From an uncultured Clostridiaceae bacterium (GTDB taxonomy: Bacteria; Bacillota; Clostridia; Lachnospirales; Lachnospiraceae): a DNA stretch of 5,194 nucleotides. The notes below the pieces were generated by a model. It had not been told where the DNA came from and searched no databases. It saw only the letters and a list, made by a program, of their open reading frames with translations. The stretch spans positions 1-5,194 of the forward strand of contig CAUCBQ010000143.1 of the NCBI GenBank assembly GCA_958441075.1, in the 5' to 3' direction. Positions 1 through 5,194 of the stretch are shown in pieces; position 1 is the first letter of the stretch, and each line of letters opens with the position of its first letter. A program made the position numbers and the translations under genes.

Positions 1-200
1 TACCGGTTGCGCTCCGTTGCTGCAACCATCCTGATCTGACCCTGTGTATACTCTGCAGCAAATCCCTTTGGATTCTGGTAGGACGCAGTCTGTCCGCAGG
101 CTGTCAGGTATCCTGATGCAAGCACGATCAGAAATCCCTGTCTCAAATGCCGGAACCATTTTCCCATCCATATTTTTTTATCCTTCCTTCCCTGGTCCAA
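1..200 (-). CDS. Lipoprotein of unknown function, 5' end only
   Basis: This is the N-terminus of a secreted lipoprotein; the gene runs off the left edge. A hydrophobic stretch (FLIVLASGYL) follows a basic n-region and ends in the lipobox LTAC, so the cysteine would be lipidated and the protein anchored on the outer face of the cytoplasmic membrane. The next residues (GQTASYQNPKGF) look like a flexible linker. I chose the TTG start at 200 because AAAGGAG lies 6 bases upstream, which is close to ideal. An in-frame ATG at 167 gives a shorter, more usual n-region of seven residues before the hydrophobic core, but its GGAAGGA is 13 bases away. An in-frame ATG at 221 has only a weak AGGA. The gene follows the HAD phosphatase by under 30 bases and is probably co-transcribed. 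Too little is visible to assign a function; a foldase or substrate-binding lipoprotein is possible but unproven. Confidence 0.75.
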   Translation of the reverse strand, partial: MDQGRKDKKIWMGKWFRHLRQGFLIVLASGYLTACGQTASYQNPKGFAAEYTQGQIRMVAATERNR

Positions 201-206
201 TGAAAT

Positions 207-213
207 CTCCTTT
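207..213 (-). promoter_or_regulatory. Ribosome binding site for the lipoprotein TTG start
   Basis: AAAGGAG on the minus strand is followed by a 6-base spacer and an in-frame TTG at 200-198. It is the best-spaced Shine-Dalgarno sequence near this gene and favours a non-ATG start over the ATG at 167. Confidence 0.5.
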
Positions 214-226
214 CCACTCATATATC

Positions 227-1012
227 CTACAGCAAATATTTAAGAATTTTCAAAACCCCGTCATTTACATTGCTGTCTGCCTGAAATCTGGCAGCCCGGC
301 GCACTTCCTCCCTTGCATTTGCCACTGCAAAGCTGTAGTATGCCTGGTCAAGCATCTCAAGATCATTAAGCTGGTCTCCAAATGCCATGGTTTCCTCCGG
401 GAGGATGTCCAGGCTCTCCTGAATGGTTTTTACAGCATTTCCCTTATTTACTCCCAAAGCCATACAGTCCATCCACATATCACCGGCACAGGCCAGCTTA
501 AGCTCTGTTCCAAATTCATCGAATACAAAACGGGTGGCATCCTCAATTCCCGTTGGCTTGTAAATAGATATTTTTACAGGAGGCTCCTCCAGCTTCAGCA
601 GATCCTCTACCCGGTTCAGCTTAAATTTATAGCCGTCTATAAGCCAGCGTACCATGTCTTCATTTTTGGAATCCACATAATCTCCTCCGGCACAGGCATA
701 GACAAGCTCCAGCTCAGGATGACGGCGTACGGAACGGATCACCCTCTCTGCAAGCTCCTTCTCAATAGGATAGGTATAAAGACTGCGTCCATAGCAGCCT
801 ATGTAGGAACCATTATTGGAAATATAAAAGATTTTTTTCTTTACAGGATCAAAGGTGTGCTCTACGCTGGACCAGGGCCGTCCGCTGGCTATGGCAAACT
901 GAATCCCTTTTTCTCTCAGCTTAAGAATCACATCAAACAGTTCCGGATTCAAATCCGGTGACCCATCCTCTACCAGCGTTCCATCTACATCCGATACGAT
1001 CAGTTTAATCAT
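227..1012 (-). CDS. Cof-type HAD-IIB family hydrolase (phosphatase)
   Basis: This is a cytoplasmic haloacid dehalogenase superfamily phosphatase of 261 residues, close to the usual 260-290 for Cof/YcsE-like proteins. All four HAD motifs are visible: DVDGT with nucleophile D8 and general acid D10, SGRP with S43, lysine K190 in GVNKGNA, and GDQLND with D213, N216 and D217 for Mg2+ binding. The segment between motifs II and III (about residues 80-185) is the C2-type cap expected of subfamily IIB, which shapes substrate choice. Relatives dephosphorylate sugar phosphates, pyridoxal phosphate or flavin precursors; the substrate here cannot be read from sequence. An upstream in-frame ATG at 1027 exists, but GGAGG sits 8 bases before the ATG at 1012, and MIKLIVSDVDGT is the typical family N-terminus. 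The start overlaps the maf stop by 8 bases, which suggests translational coupling. Confidence 0.93.
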   Translation of the reverse strand: MIKLIVSDVDGTLVEDGSPDLNPELFDVILKLREKGIQFAIASGRPWSSVEHTFDPVKKKIFYISNNGSYIGCYGRSLYTYPIEKELAERVIRSVRRHPELELVYACAGGDYVDSKNEDMVRWLIDGYKFKLNRVEDLLKLEEPPVKISIYKPTGIEDATRFVFDEFGTELKLACAGDMWMDCMALGVNKGNAVKTIQESLDILPEETMAFGDQLNDLEMLDQAYYSFAVANAREEVRRAARFQADSNVNDGVLKILKYLL

Positions 1013-1628
1013 CCTGTGTTCCTCCATTTTCTGTTAAAAGCATATTCATCTCATGAACCAGACGTCCAAGAGGCAGTCCCACCACATTGGTATAATCTCC
1101 CCGGATTCCCTTTATATAGGCTGCAAAGCTGCCCTGTATCCCATATGCCCCCGCTTTATCAAGGGGTTCTCCGCTCTGTGCATATCCAAGGATTTCATCC
1201 TCTGTCATGGGCCAAAGCTCTACATCCGTACACTCTGCAAAGGAAACTCCGTACTTTTCTCCATTCTCCATGCATAAAATCACGGTAACGCCGGTATAAA
1301 CCTGATGAGCCCGCCCCTGAAGCTTTTGTATCATCTCAATGGCCCGATCCTCCGTTTGGGGCTTTCCAAGAATTTCATTCTCCAGAACGACCACCGTATC
1401 CGCTCCGATTACCACTGTTCCAGCCTCGCAGCCTGCGGCAATATCCTGAGCTTTTACAGCGGATAATTCCTGCACAAGCTCCCCGGGCGTATCAGCCTGG
1501 GCATTTTCCTCCTGAGTGCTGGGCTTAATCCGGGCTTTAATTCCAATCTGTTCCAAAAGCTCTTTTCTTCTGGGGGAACCGGAAGCCAAAACCACCGGAT
1601 GGCCTTTAAAATACTCTGTCATTTTCAT
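1005..1628 (-). CDS. maf: Maf family nucleoside triphosphate pyrophosphatase (dTTP/UTP type)
   Basis: This Maf/HAM1-fold house-cleaning enzyme of 207 residues (family about 185-210) hydrolyses nucleoside triphosphates to monophosphate and pyrophosphate in the cytoplasm. Visible signatures are LASGSPRR (14-21) near the N-terminus, GADTVV (75-80) with the probable catalytic aspartate D77, GKP (88-90), and DKAGAYGIQG (157-166) followed by VVGLPL (182-187). The DKAGAYGIQG version matches the YhdE/dTTPase-UTPase branch rather than the YceF 7-methyl-GTP branch. Maf proteins are also linked to septum inhibition in Bacillus. The reading frame is open up to 1715, but AGGAG sits 8 bases before the ATG at 1628, and the extra 29 residues have no family counterpart, so the shorter start is preferred. 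The TAA stop overlaps the start of the HAD gene, so the two are probably coupled. Confidence 0.95.
   Translation of the reverse strand: MKMTEYFKGHPVVLASGSPRRKELLEQIGIKARIKPSTQEENAQADTPGELVQELSAVKAQDIAAGCEAGTVVIGADTVVVLENEILGKPQTEDRAIEMIQKLQGRAHQVYTGVTVILCMENGEKYGVSFAECTDVELWPMTEDEILGYAQSGEPLDKAGAYGIQGSFAAYIKGIRGDYTNVVGLPLGRLVHEMNMLLTENGGTQDD
1021..1025 (-). promoter_or_regulatory. Ribosome binding site deciding the HAD start
   Basis: GGAGG on the minus strand lies inside the last codons of maf (those encoding Gly-Gly-Thr) and 8 bases before the ATG at 1012. It would sit within the coding sequence of the longer frame starting at 1027, so it argues for the shorter protein. Confidence 0.8.
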
Positions 1629-1636
1629 ATTCTGTT

Positions 1637-1641
1637 CTCCT
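1637..1641 (-). promoter_or_regulatory. Ribosome binding site deciding the maf start
   Basis: AGGAG on the minus strand with an 8-base spacer to the ATG at 1628. It picks this start over in-frame upstream ATGs at 1715 and 1649 and over the ATG two codons downstream at 1622. Confidence 0.75.
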
Positions 1642-1696
1642 GCTTCCATCAGTAAATAAGGGAATACACTCTGCCCGCAGATAAAATACCTATGAC

Positions 1697-1727
1697 GCAA
1701 AAGGGGCCATGGCAAAAGCCACGGTCC
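1697..1727 (-). terminator. Probable intrinsic terminator between PAP2 gene and maf
   Basis: On the minus strand GGACCGTGGC, loop TTTT, GCCATGGCCC form a 10-base-pair stem (arms 1727-1718 and 1713-1704) with one G-U pair and one A-C mismatch, followed by CTTTTGCG. The compact GC-rich stem and short T-run fit a rho-independent terminator about 45 bases after the PAP2 stop. It would separate glgA-PAP2 transcription from the maf group. The T-run is short, so some read-through is likely. I could not identify a convincing maf promoter in the roughly 70 bases that follow. Confidence 0.55.
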
Positions 1728-1770
1728 GCATCTGCTGGTTCATATGAATGTAAGGGCCGCTGACTGTCTC

Positions 1771-2229
1771 TCAATAACAGGAATCGATGAGCAGTGCCAG
1801 GCCAATTCCCAAAATTGCTCCGGCCAGAACCTGAAGGGGCGTATGGCCCACATACTCCTTCAGTTTTTCCTGCAGAACCTCTGCATTGAGCTTCAGAGGA
1901 TTTTCCATCAAAATGGAATTTAAAAGCTTTGCCTGCTTTCCTGTTTCTCTGCGCACACCGATGGCGTCATACATGACAACCATAGACAGAACGAAGGATA
2001 CGGCAAACTCAAAGGACCCCACTCCGTATTCCAAGGCTGCAGCAGTGGTCAATGCACAAACCGTAGCTGAATGGGAGCTTGGCATACCGCCGGAGCCCAC
2101 CAGGCGTTCCGCATTGAAGCTTTTGTTTAAAGCACAGTCAATCAGCGTCTTTAAAACCTGAGCCACAGTCCAGCCTACTACAGCACTCACAAGGATCTGA
2201 TTGCCAAGCATATCGTTCCAAACATTCAT
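1771..2229 (-). CDS. Divergent PAP2 family membrane protein (YuiD-like, DUF212)
   Basis: This is a small integral membrane protein of 152 residues, about the size of Bacillus subtilis YuiD. It carries the conserved family blocks GGMPSSHSA (47-55), YDAIGVRRETGKQA (87-100) and EYVGHTPLQV (125-134). The SSHS and GHTP elements resemble the histidine-containing motifs of PAP2 acid phosphatases, hence the family name, but a full canonical PAP2 motif set is not seen. Hydrophobic segments lie near residues 11-31, 55-67, 72-88 and 133-149. The biochemical role is not established for most members; lipid phosphate hydrolysis is a family-based guess. The start at 2229 is preceded by AAAGGGGA about 14 bases upstream, a rather long spacing. 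The gene follows glgA by 67 bases with no clear terminator between them, so co-transcription is likely. Confidence 0.92.
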   Translation of the reverse strand: MNVWNDMLGNQILVSAVVGWTVAQVLKTLIDCALNKSFNAERLVGSGGMPSSHSATVCALTTAAALEYGVGSFEFAVSFVLSMVVMYDAIGVRRETGKQAKLLNSILMENPLKLNAEVLQEKLKEYVGHTPLQVLAGAILGIGLALLIDSCY

Positions 2230-2296
2230 AGTGTAGTTTATTTCCCCTTTCTTCGGGTGTTTATCTATGTTTAAATACGGTCAAAACTTCAGATAG

Positions 2297-3739
2297 TTAA
2301 CCGATCAGCCAGTCGTAAAGCTCCTGATATTTAGCCGCCGATGTACTCCAGGAGAAATCTGCTGCCATGGCGCGGTCAATCATCTTATTCCACTCACGGC
2401 GTCTGCTGTAATATACATACTTTGCATAGCGCACGCTGCCCAGCATCTCATGGGCATTATAATTGGCAAATGAAAAACCTGTACCGGTGCTCTCATATTC
2501 GTTATAGGGCTGAACCGTGTCCTTTAAACCGCCGGTCTCTCTGACAATAGGTACGGTTCCGTAGCGCAGAGCCATCAGCTGGCTTAAGCCGCAGGGTTCA
2601 AAAAGAGACGGCATCAAAAACGCATCACAGGCCGCGTAGATCTTATGGGACATGGCCTCGGAATAATAAATCTGAGCTGAAACCCTGTCATGATACTTCC
2701 AGTCATAGTGACGGAACATATTTTCATAGCGCTCATCTCCCGTTCCAAGAACCACCAGCTGCATATCGTCGCTGCAAAGCTCGTCCATCACGCCCTGGAT
2801 CAGATCCAGGCCCTTCTGGTCTGTAAGACGGGATACAATGCCCACCATAAATTTCTTCTCATCCACAGGCAGTCCCAGTTCCTGCTGGAGGGCTTTTTTA
2901 TTTTTCACCTTTTCCTTGCGGAAATTCTTTGCATTATACTTCTGGGCAATAAACGGATCTGTCTCAGGGTTAAAGTCATCGTAATCAATACCATTTACGA
3001 TTCCCCGCAGGCTGTTGGCCCTGGCGCGCATCAAGCCGTCCAGACCCTCTCCGTAAAACGGCATCTTAATTTCCTCAGCGTATGTATTGCTTACCGTGGT
3101 AATGGCGTCAGCATATACAATACCGCCCTTTAAGAGATTGCCGTCCTTATATGCCTCCAGCTTATCCGGAGCAAAATAGTAATCCGGAAGCTCTGTAAAA
3201 CGCTTGATGGTCTTTACATCCCACACACCCTGGAACTTTAAGTTGTGAATGGTGATAACAGACTTCATATTGCGGAAGAAATCACCGCCCCGGAAGGTGT
3301 CCTTCAGCAATACAGGAATCAGGCCTGTCTGCCAGTCGTGGCAGTGAACCACATCCGGCTGGAAGCCGATTACAGGGAGAGCGGAAAGGGCAGCCCTGCA
3401 GAAAAAGCAGAACTTTTCCAGATCCCAGAACCAGTCGCCATATGGCTTTGGTCCGTTAAAATAGCTTTCATTATCAATAAAGTAAAATGTGATTCCTTCA
3501 TGGATATACTGTAAAATACCAACATAACGGCTCTGTCCCAGATAATCCATATAGAAGTGGTCAACATACTGCATCTTGTCTCTCCACTCCTGTTTGATAC
3601 ACAGATATTTGGGTATCATAACCCTTACGTCAAAATATTCCTTATCAAAACATTTCGGCAGAGATCCTACTACATCTGCCAGACCCCCGGTTTTAATAAA
3701 TGGTACTGCTTCAGAAGCTGCAAATAATATCTTCTTCAT
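2297..3739 (-). CDS. glgA: Glycogen synthase (ADP-glucose type, GT5)
   Basis: GlgA transfers glucose from ADP-glucose to the non-reducing end of a growing alpha-1,4-glucan in the cytoplasm. The 480-residue length matches the family (about 475-485). The N-terminal GT5 catalytic domain starts with the ADP-glucose binding motif KTGGL (K16) and includes HCHDW (132-136) and STVS-like TTVSNTY (214-220). The C-terminal GT1-like domain has VNGID (248-252), VSRLTDQKG (302-310, with R304 and K309 equivalent to E. coli R300 and K305), and EPCGLSQLMAL (381-391, with the catalytic-site glutamate E381), then ETGGLKDT. The frame is open to an ATG at 3787, but the ATG at 3739 has GGAGG 5 bases before it and gives the standard MKKILFAASE start. 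No glgB, glgC, glgD or glgP is in view. It lies 97 bases after spo0A, with promoter-like elements in the gap. Confidence 0.97.
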   Translation of the reverse strand: MKKILFAASEAVPFIKTGGLADVVGSLPKCFDKEYFDVRVMIPKYLCIKQEWRDKMQYVDHFYMDYLGQSRYVGILQYIHEGITFYFIDNESYFNGPKPYGDWFWDLEKFCFFCRAALSALPVIGFQPDVVHCHDWQTGLIPVLLKDTFRGGDFFRNMKSVITIHNLKFQGVWDVKTIKRFTELPDYYFAPDKLEAYKDGNLLKGGIVYADAITTVSNTYAEEIKMPFYGEGLDGLMRARANSLRGIVNGIDYDDFNPETDPFIAQKYNAKNFRKEKVKNKKALQQELGLPVDEKKFMVGIVSRLTDQKGLDLIQGVMDELCSDDMQLVVLGTGDERYENMFRHYDWKYHDRVSAQIYYSEAMSHKIYAACDAFLMPSLFEPCGLSQLMALRYGTVPIVRETGGLKDTVQPYNEYESTGTGFSFANYNAHEMLGSVRYAKYVYYSRRREWNKMIDRAMAADFSWSTSAAKYQELYDWLIG

Positions 3740-3744
3740 CCAAA

Positions 3745-3749
3745 CCTCC
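3745..3749 (-). promoter_or_regulatory. Ribosome binding site deciding the glgA start
   Basis: GGAGG (within AGGGAGG) on the minus strand with a 5-base spacer to the ATG at 3739. It excludes the upstream in-frame ATG at 3787, whose extra 16 residues lack family similarity. Confidence 0.8.
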
Positions 3750-3782
3750 CTCTCCTGACATATACAGGCGACGTTTTGCCTT

Positions 3783-3818
3783 ATCATATAGTATACCGTA
3801 TTTTTTCAAAATTAGGAA
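3783..3818 (-). promoter_or_regulatory. Probable glgA promoter region
   Basis: Two overlapping sigma-A-like readings exist on the minus strand. The first is TTCCTA (3818-3813), 17-base spacer, TATACT (3795-3790), with a good -10 but weak -35. The second is TTGAAA (3809-3804), 15-base spacer, TATGAT (3788-3783), with a good -35 but short spacing. Either would start transcription about 35-50 bases before the glgA start codon. This suggests glgA can be expressed independently of spo0A. No strong terminator was found between the spo0A stop and this site. Confidence 0.45.
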
Positions 3819-3839
3819 GCTGTTTTCTAAGGATTTGTC

Positions 3840-4670
3840 TTAAATTTTTTTGTATTCCAGAAATATTTTATCAGAAATCAGAGCAATGAATTCAGAATTG
3901 GTAGGCTTTCCTTTTCCCGTGCTGATAGTATATCCAAAAAGTTCATCTATCGTTTCCATTTTGCCTCTTCCCCAGGCTACCTCAATCGCGTGCCGGATGG
4001 CCCGCTCCACACGGCTGGCTGTTGTCTGGTTTTTCTTGGCAATAGCGGGATAAAGAATTTTTGTAACAGACCCCATCATCTCCTGGTCCTTTACAACCAT
4101 GGTAATCGCGTCCCTTAAATACTGGTATCCCTTGATATGGGCGGGGATTCCCAGCTCATGAAGCATCTTCGTAATATCTGCTTCCAGATGTTCTTCCATA
4201 TACTCTTCTTTTGTAACCTTCGGCTCTTCCATAACAGCCGGCCTGGGTACTTCCATAAGCTTTCCTGCCGGAATCCGGCGCGGAAGACGGCCTGCATGGC
4301 GGATTTTCCTCATCAGTATATCTCTGTCAAATGGTTTCATCAGATAATAATTTACGCCTGCCTGAAATGCCTCTTCCGTAACCTGCTCTCCTCCCGCAGC
4401 ACTGAGCATAATAAAAACAGGATTCTTGCGAAACGCGTTTCTGTGATTGAATTTCTCCACTATCGTAATCCCGTCTACCTTGGGCATAACCATATCCAGA
4501 AGCACAATATCCGGTGTGGTATCTTTTATCATATCAATGGCATCCTCACCATTATCAGCCTTTCCAATGACCGTCAGCCCTTCCTCTGCATTGATCATCT
4601 CATCCAAAGTGTTTAATATCATGGGATTATCGTCTACAATTACCACGTTTAACTGTTCCTGCTTTTCCAT
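3840..4670 (-). CDS. spo0A: Stage 0 sporulation protein A, master response regulator
   Basis: Spo0A is the phosphorylation-activated transcription factor that commits clostridia and bacilli to sporulation. At 276 residues it is near the usual 265-280. The N-terminal receiver domain (about 7-125) has the acidic pair D13-D14 in VIVDDN, the phospho-acceptor D59 in LLDMVMP (equivalent to B. subtilis D56), S90 and K112 in MKPF. A variable linker (about 130-160) rich in Pro and Glu follows. The C-terminal Spo0A DNA-binding domain (about 163-276) is highly conserved, with GIPAHIKGYQYLRDAI (174-189), the recognition helix region TASRVERAIRHAIEVAW (217-233) and KPTNSEFIA (255-263). Start choice is clear: GAGGAGG lies 5 bases before the ATG at 4670. 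It sits directly downstream of spoIVB, the classic conserved order. In clostridia it is typically phosphorylated by orphan kinases, but none is in this window. Confidence 0.99.
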   Translation of the reverse strand: MEKQEQLNVVIVDDNPMILNTLDEMINAEEGLTVIGKADNGEDAIDMIKDTTPDIVLLDMVMPKVDGITIVEKFNHRNAFRKNPVFIMLSAAGGEQVTEEAFQAGVNYYLMKPFDRDILMRKIRHAGRLPRRIPAGKLMEVPRPAVMEEPKVTKEEYMEEHLEADITKMLHELGIPAHIKGYQYLRDAITMVVKDQEMMGSVTKILYPAIAKKNQTTASRVERAIRHAIEVAWGRGKMETIDELFGYTISTGKGKPTNSEFIALISDKIFLEYKKI

Positions 4671-4723
4671 TTTTCCTCCTCATTACACAGAACCGGGAGT
4701 ATCATTTCCCTGTCCAAATTAAC

Positions 4724-4755
4724 ACAAAGGAGCCGCCCATTTACGGCCCCTTTGT
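4724..4755 (-). terminator. Strong stem-loop in the spo0A leader; possible spoIVB terminator or attenuator
   Basis: On the minus strand ACAAAGGGGCCG and CGGCTCCTTTGT form a 12-base-pair stem with one G-U pair and an 8-base loop (4743-4736). The sequence downstream, GTTAATTTGG, is only moderately T-rich. It could end spoIVB transcripts, but it lies about 14 bases downstream of the predicted spo0A transcription start, so it would also form in the spo0A leader. It is therefore either a leaky terminator, an mRNA-stabilising 5' hairpin, or an attenuator; sequence alone does not decide. Confidence 0.6.
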
Positions 4756-4775
4756 CTGTATCAGTAACATTTTAT

Positions 4776-4805
4776 ATTATACCGTTACTTATTGTCATTT
4801 GGCAA
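4776..4805 (-). promoter_or_regulatory. Probable sigma-A promoter of spo0A
   Basis: On the minus strand TTGCCA (4805-4800) is separated by 18 bases from a perfect TATAAT (4781-4776). Transcription would start near 4770-4768 and give a leader of about 100 bases before the spo0A ATG. No clear sigma-H site (AGGA..., GAAT) was found nearby, although the B. subtilis gene has one. Confidence 0.65.
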
Positions 4806-4823
4806 TATATGGTAATCGCAAAT

Positions 4824-4863
4824 TTAGACACAAATTTTCGACTATTTTTAGTGTTTTTTGACG
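4824..4863 (-). promoter_or_regulatory. Cluster of Spo0A-box-like sites upstream of the spo0A promoter
   Basis: The Spo0A box consensus is TGTCGAA. On the minus strand AGTCGAA (4843-4837, 6 of 7), TGTCTAA (4830-4824, 6 of 7) and a weaker CGTCAAA (4863-4857, 5 of 7) lie 18-58 bases upstream of the predicted -35. The arrangement suggests autoregulation by phosphorylated Spo0A, as known for B. subtilis spo0A, which also has several boxes. The region is very AT-rich, so single matches could arise by chance. Confidence 0.45.
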
Positions 4864-4880
4864 ATTTGTAACCGTTTTTT

Positions 4881-5194
4881 TCATTCTTCCCCATATTTCA
4901 GCATATCATCCGCCAGTATTCCATAGCCTCTTGACGGGTCCTGAACAAATACATGCGTTACTGCCCCTGCCAGTTTCCCGTCCTGGAGAATGGGGGTGCC
5001 GGACAGTCCCTGGACGATACCGCCTGTAAGAGAAAGCAGTTCAGGATCTGTCACCTTAAGAACCATGGCTTTATTCCGTTTTGAAGGGCTTTGGTCCACC
5101 TTCTGTATTTCCACCGCATAATCCTTCACCTCACCCGAAACAGAAGTCCGGATTACCGCTGGTCCAGGTTTTACCTCCTGACGTCTGGCTACCT
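4881..5194 (-). CDS. spoIVB: SpoIVB serine peptidase, C-terminal part only
   Basis: SpoIVB is an S55-family serine peptidase made in the forespore and sent into the intermembrane space, where it cleaves SpoIVFA and so triggers SpoIVFB processing of pro-sigma-K. Only the last 103 codons are in the window; the frame stays open to the right edge, so the apparent GTG start at 5129 is internal. The fragment holds the family hallmark GGIVQGLSGTP (57-67 of the fragment), whose serine (S64) corresponds to catalytic S378 in the GMSGSP motif of B. subtilis. It is followed by GAVTHVFVQDPSRGYGI (76-92), also nearly identical to B. subtilis. The C-terminus ends soon after, as expected. The PDZ domain and the rest of the peptidase lie outside. 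The gene precedes spo0A, the usual clostridial and bacillar order. Confidence 0.96.
   Translation of the reverse strand, partial: VARRQEVKPGPAVIRTSVSGEVKDYAVEIQKVDQSPSKRNKAMVLKVTDPELLSLTGGIVQGLSGTPILQDGKLAGAVTHVFVQDPSRGYGILADDMLKYGEE

Noticed and set aside
44..961. Long plus-strand open frame of about 305 codons opposite the HAD gene
   Set aside because: It is antisense to a gene with all HAD motifs, has no recognisable domain, and its composition looks like a mirrored frame rather than a protein.
1691..1743. Short minus-strand frame encoding about 17 residues (MNQQMRTVAFAMAPFAS)
   Set aside because: No ribosome binding site precedes it and it coincides with the terminator-like hairpin, so the frame is most simply incidental.
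2230..2296. Possible promoter for the PAP2 gene (TTGACC near 2280)
   Set aside because: A good -35-like hexamer is present but no -10 occurs at 16-18 bases, so it was not annotated.
2690..3133. Plus-strand frame of 147 codons inside glgA
   Set aside because: It is fully opposite a highly conserved glycogen synthase and shows no domain or ribosome binding site support.
3811..3839. Possible spo0A terminator just after its stop (TTAG...CTAA inverted repeat)
   Set aside because: The stem is only about four to six pairs with a bulge and is AT-rich, and it overlaps promoter-like elements of glgA, so it is not a convincing terminator.
3836..3842. Spo0A-box-like TGTCTTA on the plus strand before glgA
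   Set aside because: Only 5 of 7 matches, partly within the spo0A stop codon, and in AT-rich sequence where such matches are expected by chance.
4137..4616. Plus-strand frame of 159 codons inside spo0A
   Set aside because: Antisense shadow of the conserved Spo0A receiver and linker; no independent evidence of coding.

Overview
The window looks like an ordinary chromosomal segment of a spore-forming Firmicute. The best guess is a Clostridia member of the Lachnospiraceae (Clostridium cluster XIVa) type. This rests on adjacent spoIVB and spo0A genes, strong GGAGG-type ribosome binding sites, moderate GC genes with AT-rich gaps, and protein sequences typical of that group. The genus cannot be fixed from the sequence alone. 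All genes lie on the minus strand, so biological order runs from the right edge to the left.

In transcription order: (1) the 3' end of spoIVB, the sporulation signalling serine peptidase, at 4881-5194; (2) a 210-base AT-rich regulatory gap with possible Spo0A boxes, a good sigma-A-like promoter and a strong stem-loop; (3) spo0A, the master sporulation regulator, at 3840-4670; (4) a 100-base gap with probable promoter elements; (5) glgA, glycogen synthase, at 2297-3739; (6) a YuiD-like divergent PAP2 membrane protein at 1771-2229; (7) a gap with a probable intrinsic terminator near 1697-1727; (8) maf, a house-cleaning nucleotide pyrophosphatase, at 1005-1628; (9) a Cof-type HAD phosphatase at 227-1012, overlapping maf by 8 bases; (10) the 5' end of a lipoprotein gene running off the left edge.

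spoIVB and spo0A belong to the sporulation programme. SpoIVB works late, in the forespore-to-mother-cell signal that activates sigma-K. Spo0A starts the programme, and the boxes upstream of its gene suggest autoregulation. glgA directly after spo0A is suggestive because some clostridia store a glycogen-like polymer (granulose) at the onset of sporulation. However, glgA appears to have its own promoter, and no other glycogen gene is visible. maf, the HAD gene and the lipoprotein gene look like a small co-transcribed, partly coupled housekeeping group.

I saw no mobile element, CRISPR array, tRNA, rRNA or phage gene, and no convincing undescribed system. The points most worth a second look are the spo0A leader hairpin lying between promoter and gene, the cluster of Spo0A-box-like sites, and several start codons that differ from the longest open frame.
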